Assembly (NCBI GenBank): GCA_009617715.1
Contig: VTFK01000070.1
Span: 620,001 to 684,000 of the forward strand
Direction of reading: 5' to 3'
DNA length: 64,000 bases
Source of the DNA: Plectrocnemia conspersa
Lineage: Eukaryota > Arthropoda > Insecta > Trichoptera > Polycentropodidae
Part shown: positions 25,733-39,900 of the stretch, piece by piece
Layout of the letters: each line of letters starts with the position of its first letter
Numbering within the stretch: the stretch's first letter is position 1
Made by a program: the position numbers and the translations under genes
The notes under the pieces: generated by a model
What the model was told of the DNA's origin: nothing
Seen by the model: the letters and a program-made list of their open reading frames with translations, nothing else
Databases searched by the model: none

Positions 25733-28622
25733 ATGTCATCGTATTGCATTGCTGATCGTTCAAACCGATCTTTTATACTCGCCACTCATTCATTGAACTC
25801 CGAAGAAGACGATATCGCAGGTATTTTATTTTATACAAATGTAATGTATATGTATGTATGTACATACACTTTGAGATAACCAATATTATTGCGATTACAG
25901 ATTGTGTAAAAATTTTATTTCGTTAATATAAATTTATTTACGTTGTATATTTATTTTTAAACATGTAATATTCAACATCAGTCTTCATCTTTAGTAGCAC
26001 TTATCATTTAGGAGGAGCAAATCGCTAAGCTAGATACAGATTATTGTGAAAACGACAATCCAGCTTGCCAAGCTTCAGTCTGTCGACAAGTATTTGAATT
26101 TTATTTTAATAAAATATTCAGCCCACAGTCATTTTAATCCAGTGAACTAACTAGTTTGATTAGTTATGCTCAAAATATTTTAAAATAAAAATTTGACAAG
26201 GCAGTCACTGATACTTTTGTTTGTGGGAAAACAAGCCATCGTATCCAGCTTCGCTCTTTTTATTCCAGGTTATACTGTATTTTTTAATATCTACCAACAC
26301 ATACATATGTATATGCATAAATGTTTCAGATTTTACTCATGTGCCACTTGAAAATAAGAGAAACATTAATCTCTCAAGATAATTCTTGCCAGATTGAGTG
26401 ACTGTCCTTGTTACTTATTTATAGTCATGACTAAAACGGCGAGTTGGAAATTGAAGTCGCATAATTGAACGGGCAAATAACAAGGAATCAATGCGATTCA
26501 GTGAATAAACAAACCTTTAAATGTGCCAATCAGGATCGTTGCCTCAATCAAATATATGTATTCAAAGCCATTTTTCCTTTTTTGAGTCCCATTTGCACAA
26601 TTTTGTAGAATTTAAATTTATAATAGAGCCACCAATCTTTAAGGTTAGTTTCTGTTAACTCCCGGATAACTTTTACCTTTTTCGTCCATTATCTTGTAAA
26701 TTGCGTGAAAGTAATAAGATGCAACTTGTGTTGATCATTAATTGCGTTCAATAATTTGTAATTTTATTTTTCTTCTGGTGTCATGTCTGATTCCAGACGT
26801 TGGCGACCACCTTGTTGATAAATTTCAAATATCCGCTCTGGTCTTTCACTGCAAGAAACACTTGTTGTTCATTTTTTATGTTTCGCAACCACGACATCTT
26901 CTCTCTTCTGATCCAATTTTTTCCTTTAAGTTTTTAAGTAAAAATGGATCAGAAACAAAATATGTGACGCTGTATTGAGATTTTTTTTGGTGTCAGCAGT
27001 GTCAAAGTTGATCGGTCGTACAAATATCGCTGTGTAAATCAACCGTATAGTTTTAAAAATAAAGAAACTGTTGTATTAGTTACAAAGTTTGAAATTTGTA
27101 GTTTTTATAATAAAAAAAAGTATTTCACCATAATTTTATCATAATATGTATTGCTTTTATTTTAAAAATATGTATATTTAATGCTCCTGAACACAAATTT
27201 ATTTTTTATTTTGTAGGTTCGCGATCCACAGTTTGATGTTTCCTGATTTTGAAAATACAAAAACCGATCATTATGAAACTGTATTTCAAATTAGACGTTA
27301 AAACGTTAACTATTTAGAAAATTGTATAAAAAAAATTTAAGTTTAGGTTATAATTTTCGCTTTATAAGCCCCGCCAAATGGCTGCATTTCTACAAATAAT
27401 GCCTGGCGTGCAACTTGTTAATAACATCTTGTTTTAGTCAGAATTAACTTATTTTCAATAAAGTGATGAGCGAGAGACTTTGATGCCACGTTTCAGCTAT
27501 CTTGCTTTATACTGTACAAACATATTTTTAATTTGTCACTGCGTAGCTTGAGTATGCTAAGATACTTGTTGCTAAATAATGATTTTGTAAATTGCATGCG
27601 ATTTTGAATGTTAATCGGTTTCTAAGTATTAAGAGTGTATGTTTTAATTGTTTCAGAATATGAAAGCTTATATGCCAATATTTCCGGTGAAAATGAAGTT
27701 TTCACAAATGAAAGGACTCCGTTGCTCGCTCGCAGATCACAATCTCGCCTCAAAATTCTCACGCCCTTATTCATATCTGTGATGCTGCTGATACTCGTGC
27801 CTGGAATGATCATCAGTATCTATTTACTGATCGAAGACGGTACATATAATGCTATAATAACTTGGCTATTTTATATTATTGAATTATTTTTGTTTAATTT
27901 TCAGGCAGAGAATGGCCAGTCAATACAGTGTTTGAATTAATATCGAGAAGCGAGTGGGGAGCGAAGCCTCCTACGAGATCTGGAAACTTAAATACGAAGC
28001 CGGCATCCAATGTTATATTGACGAAATCGGCTACACCACCTTGCGAATCTCGTGATTCGTGTCAGCGCATACTAATAGATCTACAGGTGAATATCTTTAT
28101 AGAACTTGATTAAAGTCCTAATATTTATTATAATAAAATTCTGTATTCTAGGTTACGTATCAAAGTTTGCCGCATAACTTATCGGATATACCTTTCAATT
28201 TTTTGATTGGTGGAGATGGCGAAACATACGAAGGTAGAGGATGGGATATCCAGGGGGACGTAAGCAAGGATTTCGATAGTAAATCGATTAGCGTTGCAAT
28301 TATAGGTAATTCCTAGACCTACTAAAGTGGAATACTATTTATTTATTGCTCTTTTCGTTTGTTTAAAAAGATAAGTCTAATTATATATTAAAAGGATAAT
28401 TTGTAGATGATGGTTAGGGGAAGATTAAATAAAGATTCTAATCTTAATTTGTTTAATTTTAATGCAAGTTTTTTTAATGCAATGTTTTCTTTTTCAGGTA
28501 ATATTACATCTCCATCACCTTCATCCATTCAAATGAAGGAATTCAATGCATTGCTCAACGAATCAGTCAGAAGAAAAAAGCTGCAAAGGTCCTATAAAGT
28601 TATTAAGAAATACTTCAATTAA
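25733..28622 (+). CDS. PGRP: Membrane PGRP, PGRP-LA-like, C-terminally short
   Basis: Five exons in phase: 25733-25820 (start, MSSYCIADRSNRS), 27657-27839, 27905-28086, 28152-28305, 28498-28622. This gives about 243 residues. The order is a cytoplasmic tail with an acidic dileucine-like ERTPLL, a single transmembrane helix (LFISVMLLILVPGMIISIYL), then a PGRP domain. Recognised domain blocks are ISRSEWGAKPP, ESRDSCQRILIDLQ, IPFNFLIGGDGETYEGRGW and KSISVAIIGN. The usual zinc-ligand motif after the first strand (xIIHHTA) is replaced by VILTKSA, so amidase activity is not expected; PGRP-LA, -LC and -LF types act as receptors or modulators. The frame stops after SYKVIKKYFN, before the block that normally holds the last zinc ligands (His and Cys). 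Either the stop is real or a further exon exists; a weak donor (AAAG|GTCCTA) lies at 28589. Confidence 0.85.
26790..26945 (-). mobile_element. RTE-like LINE relic, C-terminal fragment
   Basis: The minus-strand frame reads REKMSWLRNIKNEQ, a spaced Val/Leu-rich block, then INKVVANVWNQT and a stop. This resembles the common insect LINE tail (R-K-x-S-W-L-R-N-I ... I-A-N-V-R stop). It is short, lies in the first PGRP intron, and family assignment is from memory of that motif only. Confidence 0.4.
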
Positions 28623-30987
28623 ATTAGGAACTAAGCGATGATGTGCGTTTGTAGCTCTAGATATTCAAATAAGGCGGAGTTTGAATCTAATAATGACAAT
28701 TTGAAACTGTGATTATTATAAGAGTGGCCTTATAAATGTTACCATATATTATATTGTATAATTACTCGAAGAATATTCTTTGATAAATTATAATAATTTG
28801 ACTGTCGAAGAAAAAAAAGTGTTTCATGGATCTCTCAATTTTCAATTGATTTTTTTATTACTTTCTTTTAATCCAGCCAAGATTTTTTTGTTAATTGATT
28901 TGGTAAAATTAATCTTAAAATAAAAAATATAATTATCTGTGTGCATATTTCAATTAAATTTCCATATTTATGCATTGTTTCTTCGTTTTTCCGTTCTGTA
29001 CTATAAACTATTTTATCGAGTCGTGCTACAGTATTTTTTGCGATTAGAAATATAATTCTAGTCAAGTAGTACCACGTTTTTTTATTGATTAACGCAGAAA
29101 GCGGGATATTTATATAAGTTTATTTTAATAATATTTCGAAATAAAATAGGAGTCAATGAAAAATATTACCTGCATATTGTGTACTAACTGCATTATAAAT
29201 TAATTTCTTACCGAATATGTCATCATATGTCATTCATTTTATTTTCCAGATCTTATTAATCGTTACATAGCATTTACTTATTCTTTTTTTTATGAATATA
29301 GTTTTCAAATCATTAATTAAATGATGTCATTATGTTTAAAAAATAACCATTAATTTTGTAATATGTAAGAAAATATAATTAGTAATAATCGTAGTATTAT
29401 TATTATACACAACAATAGGATATCTTCCCTTGTTTTTATATTTGTATACTAATAGTAATGTAGTAAGTACCTTTGTATTTTTGTGTACACATATGTACAT
29501 ATATTATTCCTCTCATTCGTTAAAATGTTGCAATGCCATATGACTAATGCTATTCTACATTTAATATCGACTCAAATAAAAATGCGCACAAAAATACGCT
29601 CAATATTGTAAAACTCTTTATTATCTGATATTCTTATATGTATATAATTATATTAAAACATGAATAATTTGAATGCAATACTTAAAAAAGGTACAAATAA
29701 CAAAATGTGCAATGACACAAACCATGTTTTAAATATAGTCTTATGTTATAATATATGTATATATTTCATTGTCTCTTATTCGTTAGTCATCTATTTTATT
29801 ATCCATTTATTTATTTCTAAAATATTAGATACCATAATAACTCACAAAGTAAAGAGGTGCTATGCAATATTATGTATGTATCATTTTTACTATATGAATT
29901 TAATAAATGTATAATGTACAATTAAAAAAATCGTTTTTGTATAATATTTACATTGTGGACACAAACCTATTTTAAAAAAGTACACTTCAAATTATTAACA
30001 TTATTTTTTTACCTAAATGATAGAAAACACAGTTTTGAAATAAAAATCTTCATATTTATAAAAGTTAAAAATGACATTGACTGCAAGATATTGTGTGAAA
30101 AATCGATTATGTTCTTTTTAAAGTTGAATGACATGCTCTCACAAAGAAAGATACATTTGAGCCGGTAGTTAAAACCTCTAGTTATATATTTGTGAACTAC
30201 AGTAGAATTAAGCTTAGAAATGAATATAAATATATAAAGTGTATGATAAGTCATGAATCTGATTCTTTGGCGGTGTAAATTTATTCATTATAATTTAAAT
30301 ATTGATGAACCACAAATGGTAAATATTACTATGACCTTCAAAATACACAGAACAATAAGTTGCTATACAAATAATCAGTTGTATAACAATAATAGCAACA
30401 TGACTGCAAAGCGAGGACAATGCTGATAAAGGATAAGCAGTGTCTCGAAAGGTTAAATTATGGCTTGTTTACTGGAGATTAAACCTGGGTTCAATAGATA
30501 GTATTCATGCTCTTTCTAAGCGTTGTAATACTCTATTGAACGTCATGATAAAAAAATATTTAAGATTTTCATTTGCTCTATCCTAGTGTATTGGGTTATC
30601 CATGTCGTCCCTCTTTTTGAATTTCAAAGGTTTAAATAAGATGAAGCGAAAGCTGAGTAAACTAGCTAAAGACAACTATGCAATCTTGCGGTGCGAGAAA
30701 AATTGGAAGATAACATGATGGCTGTGGTTATATATATTATATATTTTAAAAATATGTTCTTTTTTGTGTTCACTTAAATATGAAACAAGCATAATTCGTT
30801 ACACACAAACTTTGGTATTAACAATTAAAATCATGCTAATGATAATTCTAATTAAAACTAAGAGGTAATTATTCGATCAATGTATAATTATTATATATCT
30901 AATCTTAGCAAAGCCGCGATATTCTATTATGCAAAAACGACGATAGCCTAGTGTGCAAATAACTCGTGCTGATGCTGATAGCCGATC
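28623..30987. other. Intergenic region between convergent PGRP and CRAL-TRIO genes
   Basis: AT-rich; holds the 3' ends of both genes. I looked for a further PGRP exon (SPG..LY type tail) and saw none. An imperfect hairpin lies at about 30496-30545 (GTTCAATAGATAGTATT against AATACTCTATTGAAC). Open frames at 29660-29914 and 29953-30254 show no recognisable domain. Confidence 0.45.
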
Positions 30988-33900
30988 TCAATCTATCTCC
31001 AGCTTTCTGAAACTGCCCGACATGCCCGTAAATTGGTCTTTTGTGTTGTTATTCATGTCCGATTTGCCCTTGGACGTCTTGATGTCCACTGTGCTCAAGA
31101 TTTCCATTTTGTCCAGCGCTTTAATTGCCGAGTTCTTGTAAAGCAGTTCTTTTTTCCATGCCGCTATCATATCCTCCATCTCTAAGTAGCCGCCGTACTC
31201 TTTCGGAAGACATCCTGGATCAATCTTGGCTAAAAGCGACGACGTTGTGCTGTGAAGCTAAAAAAAAATTATGTGTTAATTTATATACTGATGTCCCAAA
31301 AGTCACTTCACAATTTAATAATTAAATGATTTCTTCGTGATTACATATATCATTTTTTTTTTTTTTCTTTATTCTAAAAATAGAAACTTGGAAATTGTAG
31401 TTATGGAGAGTTGAAAGAGCTTACAAAAGTATTATTCTTGGACCACTATATGCCTAAGTAAAAATAATTATAATTTTAATTGGTACGTTATTTTAGGAAA
31501 AAAAGACGTGGACAATAATGGGCAGCTGGCGTGACGGTGATGAGATTATAATAAGTTTATTTTATGTACATTTTTAAATGGATATTGCAACACTCACCAC
31601 GATGCGTTTGTTCATTTTTTGGGACATCATCTGTTTGGCAAAGTCGTATGCATATTTCACGGCCAACGGCACATTGAGCAAATGTATCTCTTTATGCCTC
31701 AAAGGTATCGATTGCTAAAAAATGCATACATAAACATTAGAATATGAATATTTGATTAACGTTTTACATTTTGTAGTACAAATATATATGTATTATAAAC
31801 TCGATAGGTGTTAAGCAATTGGTTCCAAATTTTAAACTATTCAGAACCGATGTTCCAGTAGACCAGCGTCGCGACCCTCTCTTTCATTCTTAATGATTTT
31901 CGTTTTTAAACAAAACTAAAATATGAGTAAGTAATGTTGAATCAGGAACAGTGGCGTAGCTAAGGGGGTGGACTGACTTGCTTGGAGGCGGCATTTTCGC
32001 GATGGAAGGACTGTTCATGTAGTGTGGTAATTAAATGAATGCGCTAAAAAAATAAATATATACGATGTTGAATATGCGAAAACAATAAACAACAGCTTTA
32101 CAAATGCTGATTTTATGATCCGGCTGGTCATAAAATGCCGCCCCTATAGATAAAAATATTTTTGTCCGGATTCTTAGAATCGGTAAAAGTTGAAGTTACA
32201 CCAGATGTCCTCATTATTTGTTCGAGCCAAGCACGTGCTAAAATATTGCTCACATGTGAATTAAATAAAAAAAGGATTAAAAAAACAAATCATGATAAAA
32301 TTTCAGTGCAAACAGTGGCCTTGTGCTATATTTGATTCGCAATCGACTAATTGTGTATCAAAATTGTTTCTGTGTGACCAATTCGATTACCTAGCAATAA
32401 CCCACTTTCAAAAAAGCATTAGAGGCGAAGAAAGAAATGAAACGAAAAAACCTCACGCATAATGCATCGTAATTACGTCGATTATGTGTAAATTTCTGTA
32501 CTGTCAATGAAGGCGTTGAAAAAGTTTTCTTTCATTATTTCGTTACAAATTAAATTAATTTGCAGTCGCGTTATTCGACTATGCTAAAGACTGTCTTTAA
32601 ATTTGCATTAATAATGTAATAACATTGTTCTGACAATTTTTACATATATTTATGCATGGCCGAATAAAAGTGTGTTATGGCCGTGCGTGGTTTTTTGTGT
32701 ATAAATAACCTGAAGGCGCCTCAGCTGTCACGGCGTGTGGTCGTGCGTCAGCAAGGATTCTGAGGATGTAAACTCTGATAATAAAGCATTTCTATAGTTA
32801 GAGGCGTTTAATTCCGTCGAGAGACGGTGGTCCTTCGAGAAGAAAAGACGGCCATCTCCAAAGGGGAGAGGTCGCAACAAACATGATTCTGAAAAAGGAC
32901 ACAATTTAAAAATTTAGAGAGAAATATATATTTCATTTCCATGAAACAATACCAACAAATTTCTTTAAAATCTTTCAGAATTCCCTTTTTATTATTTGGT
33001 CGAACCTTTAATTATACGTTCATCGTTATTAGGGATATGGAAAGAGACTTATTTTATTAGTATGCATATGCTTACCTAATTTAAAATTTGATTTGTCGAA
33101 AATATGTACGCATACGCTTGTCTAAAATTAAATTAATCGACTTCAATGTAATATGATAGATGTATATAAAGTAGTGTTGAAACAATTAATAATTTGGCAA
33201 ATGTTTATTTTACATATTTAAATTTAAACATAATATATAATGATGCCCAAAATGTAATTATATGACACATTTTATTTTGCCTTTCTAGAAATGGCTACGC
33301 CTATACATTTATTTCTATACCCACGACTTATTGTATTATGATATTTATTATTAAATGACAAATGTTCAATATTTCTTTATATATTCATGACAAATTTCTA
33401 TAAATAGATAACTTACTATTTTTACCACAGTGTGTCGTTTCTCACAGTCAGTTGTTCTACTTTTAATTTTAACCATACATTATTTTCATTGTGATAAAAT
33501 AATCATTAAAAGTGTTGCATAATATTTTGTATTATGCTCTACATTGTTGTAATAAATCATTCCAGATTTTATTTTCACAAAGCATTATATTTCGAAACAT
33601 TTTTTCGCAGCTATCAATTGGATAGTGAGAGAAAACAGTGTTTTCCAATTTTAAAAATAGATTTTAGTCCATGATACATGAGCTTTCATTTATATATTCT
33701 ATTACGTTTATAACAATGATTATCGAGATTACTTTTAATTAATCATGATTTAACTTATATAGAATTAGTAGTTCTTAAAATTCCTCAAATTACATATTAC
33801 AATAAAAGTTATTAATTTTAATTAATCATTACGAAATTCATCCGTGAGATTAGGAAAATCTAGGAAAACCTGAACCTGTGTTATATAATAATCACTAATT

Positions 33901-36900
33901 CCGATCTCCCGGACTGATAGTGCCGTGTTATTTTCCTCGTAAAAATAAAATTCAAATAGTTTTTTAGACGAGCATCTTAAAATAGTATTTGCATTACTAC
34001 TTCTATTATTAAACCAGATATTAATTCACTGAAATCCAAAATAATCTCAGTGTTCACATAAAGAATATGTTATTGTTTTTTTGTGTGAATAGTAAATTTG
34101 TAATCGACACATTGATAATATATATATTATATTTAAAATAAAAATAAAATTCTAACTGCGGCACTTGACAGTTTTTTGTAGGACGATGTGGCCCAGAAGA
34201 TTAAAAGGTTTGATACCCCTGTTCTAGACCATAATCTTTTTGATGTAATGTCTGTATTTTTATTGAATAGAATTCTGACGACTAAAAAAGCAAATTAACA
34301 CATATTTATATAAAAACAATTAATAATATTATTTCAATTTTTAAAATATTCATATGTCTTTATCTGTCATTTTAAGGAAAATATTTAGCTGTAATTTTTG
34401 AAATAACTAGATATTATATACGTTTGTTTCTAACGAATTCATAAAACATAAATACAAGCGATTGATATTGACCGAGAGCAAGTTTTTTCACGTCAACGAT
34501 TATGTACACTGGTAAAAATCGTCTATTTCCTCTAGTAATCTTTATAGCCGATTTCTCCCGTGAATTCATGCGTGTGTATGTAAAAATCTACGAACATACC
34601 GTCTGTTGAAATCTAGTGATGTCCGAACACCTAATTGGGGACGCCGAACCAGTTTTTTCGGATGCAATTAAATATTTCTACGGCTTTATGGACGATTACA
34701 ATAAATGACTATATTGTATAAGTTGCGTTGCGTTTCGCAACTATAATTCTGGCCAATCGATTTTTTGTATCCAATATGTAATGTTACATCAGGCAGAGAG
34801 ATGATTCGGAACACTTTCGAGAAGAATTTACTATATCTAGAATATTTACTGATGCTAAACAAATGAATGCAGCATTCTTCCTCTATTTTACAGAAATGTA
34901 ATGTAATAACAATGAAGTGCAGAATAATTCGCCATTATTTAAATACTGACATGTATTTTTTTACCCATCTTATAATCGACGGTAGATGTGAGTCAAAAAT
35001 AAACAATACTAATCGAGATGTACAGAATACCTAAGAAAAATCAATTCGTTGATTTTTTTTAAAGAAGAGCACCAGTTTGAAAAAAGACTCCACAAGTGTC
35101 TTTCTAGGTAGCCACAAGCATTGGCAGATTTTTTTTACTTATAAAGCCGAATAGCAAGATTTTTAGACATATTTAATACTTTCAAATATACTTGCCTCTC
35201 CCCATCTTAGCATTCTAGCGAAGATGTCTGGAGGCCATGTGGCTACGTGGGAAGTGCTGAGACCCCTGAGATCTGCGGTATGTACAACTCCTCGGATTTG
35301 ATTCTCTTCATCCTCCAACAAAGTTTCGTATGTCATCATGTGAATTCTGGCCATGTCATCGCACGTAAACTTGTTGACGTTGAATCTTTCTATAATGGCA
35401 AAGTAATACTTTAAACATATTTAAATGAGCAACTTAAATGGATTTTCATTTATTTTACATAGGCTAGCAAATTATATATATAGATAGCACATAATAAGAC
35501 ATTTTATGTTAACATAAACCTTTACATTCGTTTGCAATATTTTTGCATCATATTCAAGACGTTACATTAGTTGTTAAATAAAAATTATGATATATGCCCC
35601 ATGCATTGTTTTAGTAACACATTAAATTGTTCGCTCATTTAGTTTTGATTGGTAAAAAAATGAAAGCAGAAAATTTCGCCTCGAGCTATAATAACAATTA
35701 ATGTTTTATGTGTAGTGTTAGGTATGTATCTATATTTGTATACGTGTTTTCGTATATATGCATATGCAAATATGACACAACGTTCATAAAGCAACATCGT
35801 TCGCTTTGCAAATATTTATTTTAAATTAATAGGCAAATTAAAAAATGACTTTGACCTTGTCTCCTAAAAAGTGCTTCCTTATTAATAATCATTTATGTAA
35901 TGTACTTGTTTGTATATGCGTCTCGGATTGGGTGTATTATACTAATGGATACAGTTAACCCTTTTGATATCTAGTATATTAGGGGTTCCAGAAAGACATC
36001 GCGTATTTTATGAACAATATACAAAATAACTGTATTTTGAAAATGTTTTTCTGTTAAGGTGTGTTCCAGTGAGCTAAAAAGGTAATAATATAATGGAGCG
36101 AGGACTAATCTATTGCTTCCACTACAATCTCTGGAAGTTGTTCCGAATCGAAGCTACAACTGAAGTCGGCCGAGATCTACGACTTCGAGTAAGCGCCCAC
36201 ACTGTCGCAGATTTCATATGCCCGCAAACTTCGCGGCGTGCATGACGTTCGGACGGCGGCTGCTGTCACGTACAGCCGTCATATTTGCGCGCGATCGAAA
36301 AATGTGCCAAATAATCGCAATTTTTAAATTGTCATATTATTAAAATTACACTCACCAATACAATATCAATGAAAACTTTTCGGTCGTAAATATTCAATTT
36401 ACACAGAATCTTTGTCGGCTTTTGCAAAATGCCATAAGGCATAAAAATGATACTTCAGAATACGAACACCGCATGTGTGACTATCTTAGAATTTATCGCC
36501 ATCGATTCTAAATAAGAATTCGTTATGGTGTGACATTTATATAAACCGATCTAGGAAAATACATAAAGATATTAGAAAAGATTTTTTTTAACAAAATCAA
36601 GTACCACTAATTATTTAATTTTATATGAAAAAAACATATTTGCGATATCTGTTAGAAGAATATACTATCAAAAATATAATTAATCCCTTTTGCTGCCCTA
36701 AAATATTCAAAGATGTCAGTAAGAGTCTGTTAAAGTCCTCGATAAGCATGTCGTATTATAACTTGACCATGCGTGTTAACCATAGAACGCCTACGCGCAT
36801 ACTGAAATTGCACCGAGTTACTCGTTCTATCTCAGTTTGCGAAAAACCATATCATTATCTCTCTCACTCTTGTCACTTAACACGCGAGAGAGCGAAAGGG

Positions 36901-39900
36901 GAAGTATCTCACTGCTCGCGCTCGAAAGAGCAGCTCCGACTTCGGTCCGTTTGCCGACAATGCTCGGAAGCGCTCGAAACTGGCCAAGTCGACTACCTTC
37001 CGTTCCCGGTAACCTCGGACAACTTCCGAGAGATTTTAGAGCGAGCAAAACCTAACTCGACCGAAGTAACCCACTATATTCTCAACAAAACAAAAGTACC
37101 ATTTCATTCATTACTTTAACAATATGCATTTAATAGTAATTAAATTTGCACTGTTATGATTTTATTCATAAACAAATGTATTACTTTATACTTGACTAAG
37201 ACATACTATAAATTATTTCTGAAGCGTCTAATGCAGTATATTAATATTAGTGCTCCGTTTGATTACATTATTAATGACAGATTTTAAATTAGCGCATATT
37301 TTACATATGAATTTTTATGTTCTGCTAATGTATGCTAAAATACACATGGATTTATAGACTGATTTTTGGCATATATTACACATTTAAACGACGCAGAATA
37401 ACAACGCAAGCAAAAGTCGTTAGATTTATGTCATATCTGAAGAAAGTCTATGTTTTGCACAAGCATCCACTTACTGACGTTATAGACGACAACTCTCCTG
37501 CCCTGGCCGTCTCTAATTGGAGACACGAGCACGTACCTGAAACAATACAAGAATTTGCATCAGATTACGTAATTGAATTGTGAAACTGCAGCAATGCATT
37601 CAGTGAAACTCAGGTGAGATCTACGTCTGCATCTACAATGAAAGTAAAGTGGAGAAGCACTCTTTGCGATCTCGATGATAATATTTTATCACACGCACCG
37701 ACATTGACCCACTGTTTGCATTGTATTATAATCTGAGTATCATAAGACACTTTCACTCGCACGCCATAAGCACCGATATCAATCACCATCGATTTAAATG
37801 CCAAAATAGTTATATAGCAAATTGTTCAACAGCATAATTTACCCATTGTCGATCAGGCCGCGCAGTTGAGGCTCCAAACAATTCAAGTCTTTGCACATCG
37901 CCGGAAAGGTCTTCCTCAAATTCAGCCATTTGAGCAGCATCTGTTCAGCCATTGGCAGGCTGAACTTCTTGACGCGCAGGAAACGCAGCAGGAATGAGTC
38001 ATCTTGTAAAATTTAATCAATTATTAAATACATTTATTTATATGTGCATCCAAAAAATGAGTTCTTCTATAATTTCAGGGTTATGTAAGATTAAGAAGTA
38101 TGGCATGAACTTAATGCAAATCTTTTTTGAAATAAGGTTTAAATAATTGCAAAGAATGAATCATTTGTGTGACAGCGTCGTTTCACAAATATTATACTTT
38201 GAGGTAGTAAAATTGTGTTTAAAAACGGCAGTTGTAGACAAGTATTCTCCATAAATATAACCCACCTGCCCTAGCTAAGTATGTAGGAAGTGCTTCAAAA
38301 AATCTCGGAAAAGATAATACCTTAAACACTTGGGACGCTGAGTCATCGATAATGTAGTATAATTAACGTGTATATACAAATAAAGATGTTGGTTAAGAAG
38401 AACCGTTCGCGTGCACTTAAGGTGTGAATATAAAAAATGCGAAAGAAATATTACTAATTCAATAATTATTTACAAGTTTATATTAAATGGATCTCGTACC
38501 CATAACCAGTCATTTATATCCCCTTTTCTCTTGCGTCCTTGGATATTTGAATCTCATGTAAAATTACGCGAAAAATCTCTTATAAACTTTATTAATCATA
38601 AGAGAGTATGTTGCACTATTAGGCAACCAGATAAAAGATCAGGGAAATTATTTTTTATATTGATCAAAACAAATTCCAACTTTGACATTATTACATATAT
38701 TTTTTTTATTTTTTCGATTAAATTAAGACCATCGTGGCCTAGCAGGTTACCCCAATGCGCCACGATGGTCGAAAGCAAATTATAAATTTATAAAACATAA
38801 AAAAACGTATATATATAAATAAATATAACAATACTTAAACATAACAAAAAAATATATAAAATATTAAAATTAAAAGATATAAACCGGATCAGATCCTCGT
38901 AGCTAACATTAAATAAATCAATTTTCAATGCCAGCGTATTAAGGAGCCGTATGGCCCAGCTATAGGCGAGTCGGCAAGTGCGGATGTCCTAGCCCTAACT
39001 GACATCAAAAGAGGTCTCGATCGTGATTCTCGAAAATGTTCCGGAACCCAAAACTGGAATTCCTCGAGAATAGCTGGATTGTCGACAGCACCTTTTAGTA
39101 CTTTGAAAAAATGCTTAGCGACATACAGCTTTCTGCGAGAATTAGCGAATCATATCCCAACGCCCTAAAAGAAAGGCGCTGGGATATAAGAACGGATAAT
39201 AACCAAATGTCCTTTGTAAAGGTATCTTAAATTTTTTTTTTTGAATTTTTTTTCTACTAAAAGGGAATATTTGGCTATTCGGGGATTCCAAATTATAGAT
39301 CCCGATTCAAGAATGCTACGAACTAAGGTGTCATAGAGGATGCGAATAACTGACGGATCGTCAAAGTGAAAGGCATTCCTCATAACAAAGCCGAGCATCT
39401 TGGAAGATTTATCACAGACGTCGTGCATGTAGAGAGAACCTCCATTTGCTCTCGAAAGTGATTCCGAGATCTTTAATGGAAGTTTCTCTAGTCAAAATGT
39501 TACCACCGAGATGGTAGAAATAAGCTGATGGCGAACGGGATCGAGAAAAATGACACAGTATGGCACTTTCCGACACTAAAGGGCAGACGGTTAACGGAAG
39601 CCCATCTCCACAGAGAGTCTAAATCACTTTGTAGAGAGAAGGAGTCCGCAACAGATCGAATGCATTTATATAATTTTAAATCATCTGCGTACAGAAGAAA
39701 ACTTGAATTTTTAATTGATGTATTTATGTCATTAATAAATAGCACAAAAAGCAGAGGTCCCAGATTGGATCCTTGAGGAACCCCCGAAGGGGTAAAATAT
39801 TCTTTTGATAATCGCCCACCATAGGTTACAAACTGTCTACGATTGCTTAAATAACTCGAAAATAACCGAGTTAAATTATCTGAGCAACCGAGTTTCGACA

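Noticed and set aside
26011..26090. Possible extra PGRP exon (EEQIAKLDTDYCENDNPAC) after an AG
   Set aside because: Phase does not fit the exon ending at 25820 or the exon starting at 27657; joining creates an immediate stop.
30589..30720. Mariner-like terminus TATTGGGTTATCCATG
   Set aside because: Resembles mariner ends, but no second terminus and no transposase fragment were found.
37332..37583. 83-codon plus-strand frame that looks protein-like (HPLTDVIDDNSPALAVSNWRHE)
   Set aside because: It is the complement of the 62-nt third exon of the CRAL-TRIO gene (37475-37536), which fits the family and both splice phases.
37610..37804. 64-codon minus-strand frame between CRAL-TRIO exons 2 and 3
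   Set aside because: Tested as the missing CRAL-TRIO exon, but no acceptor gives the required phase, and the true exon is at 37475-37536.
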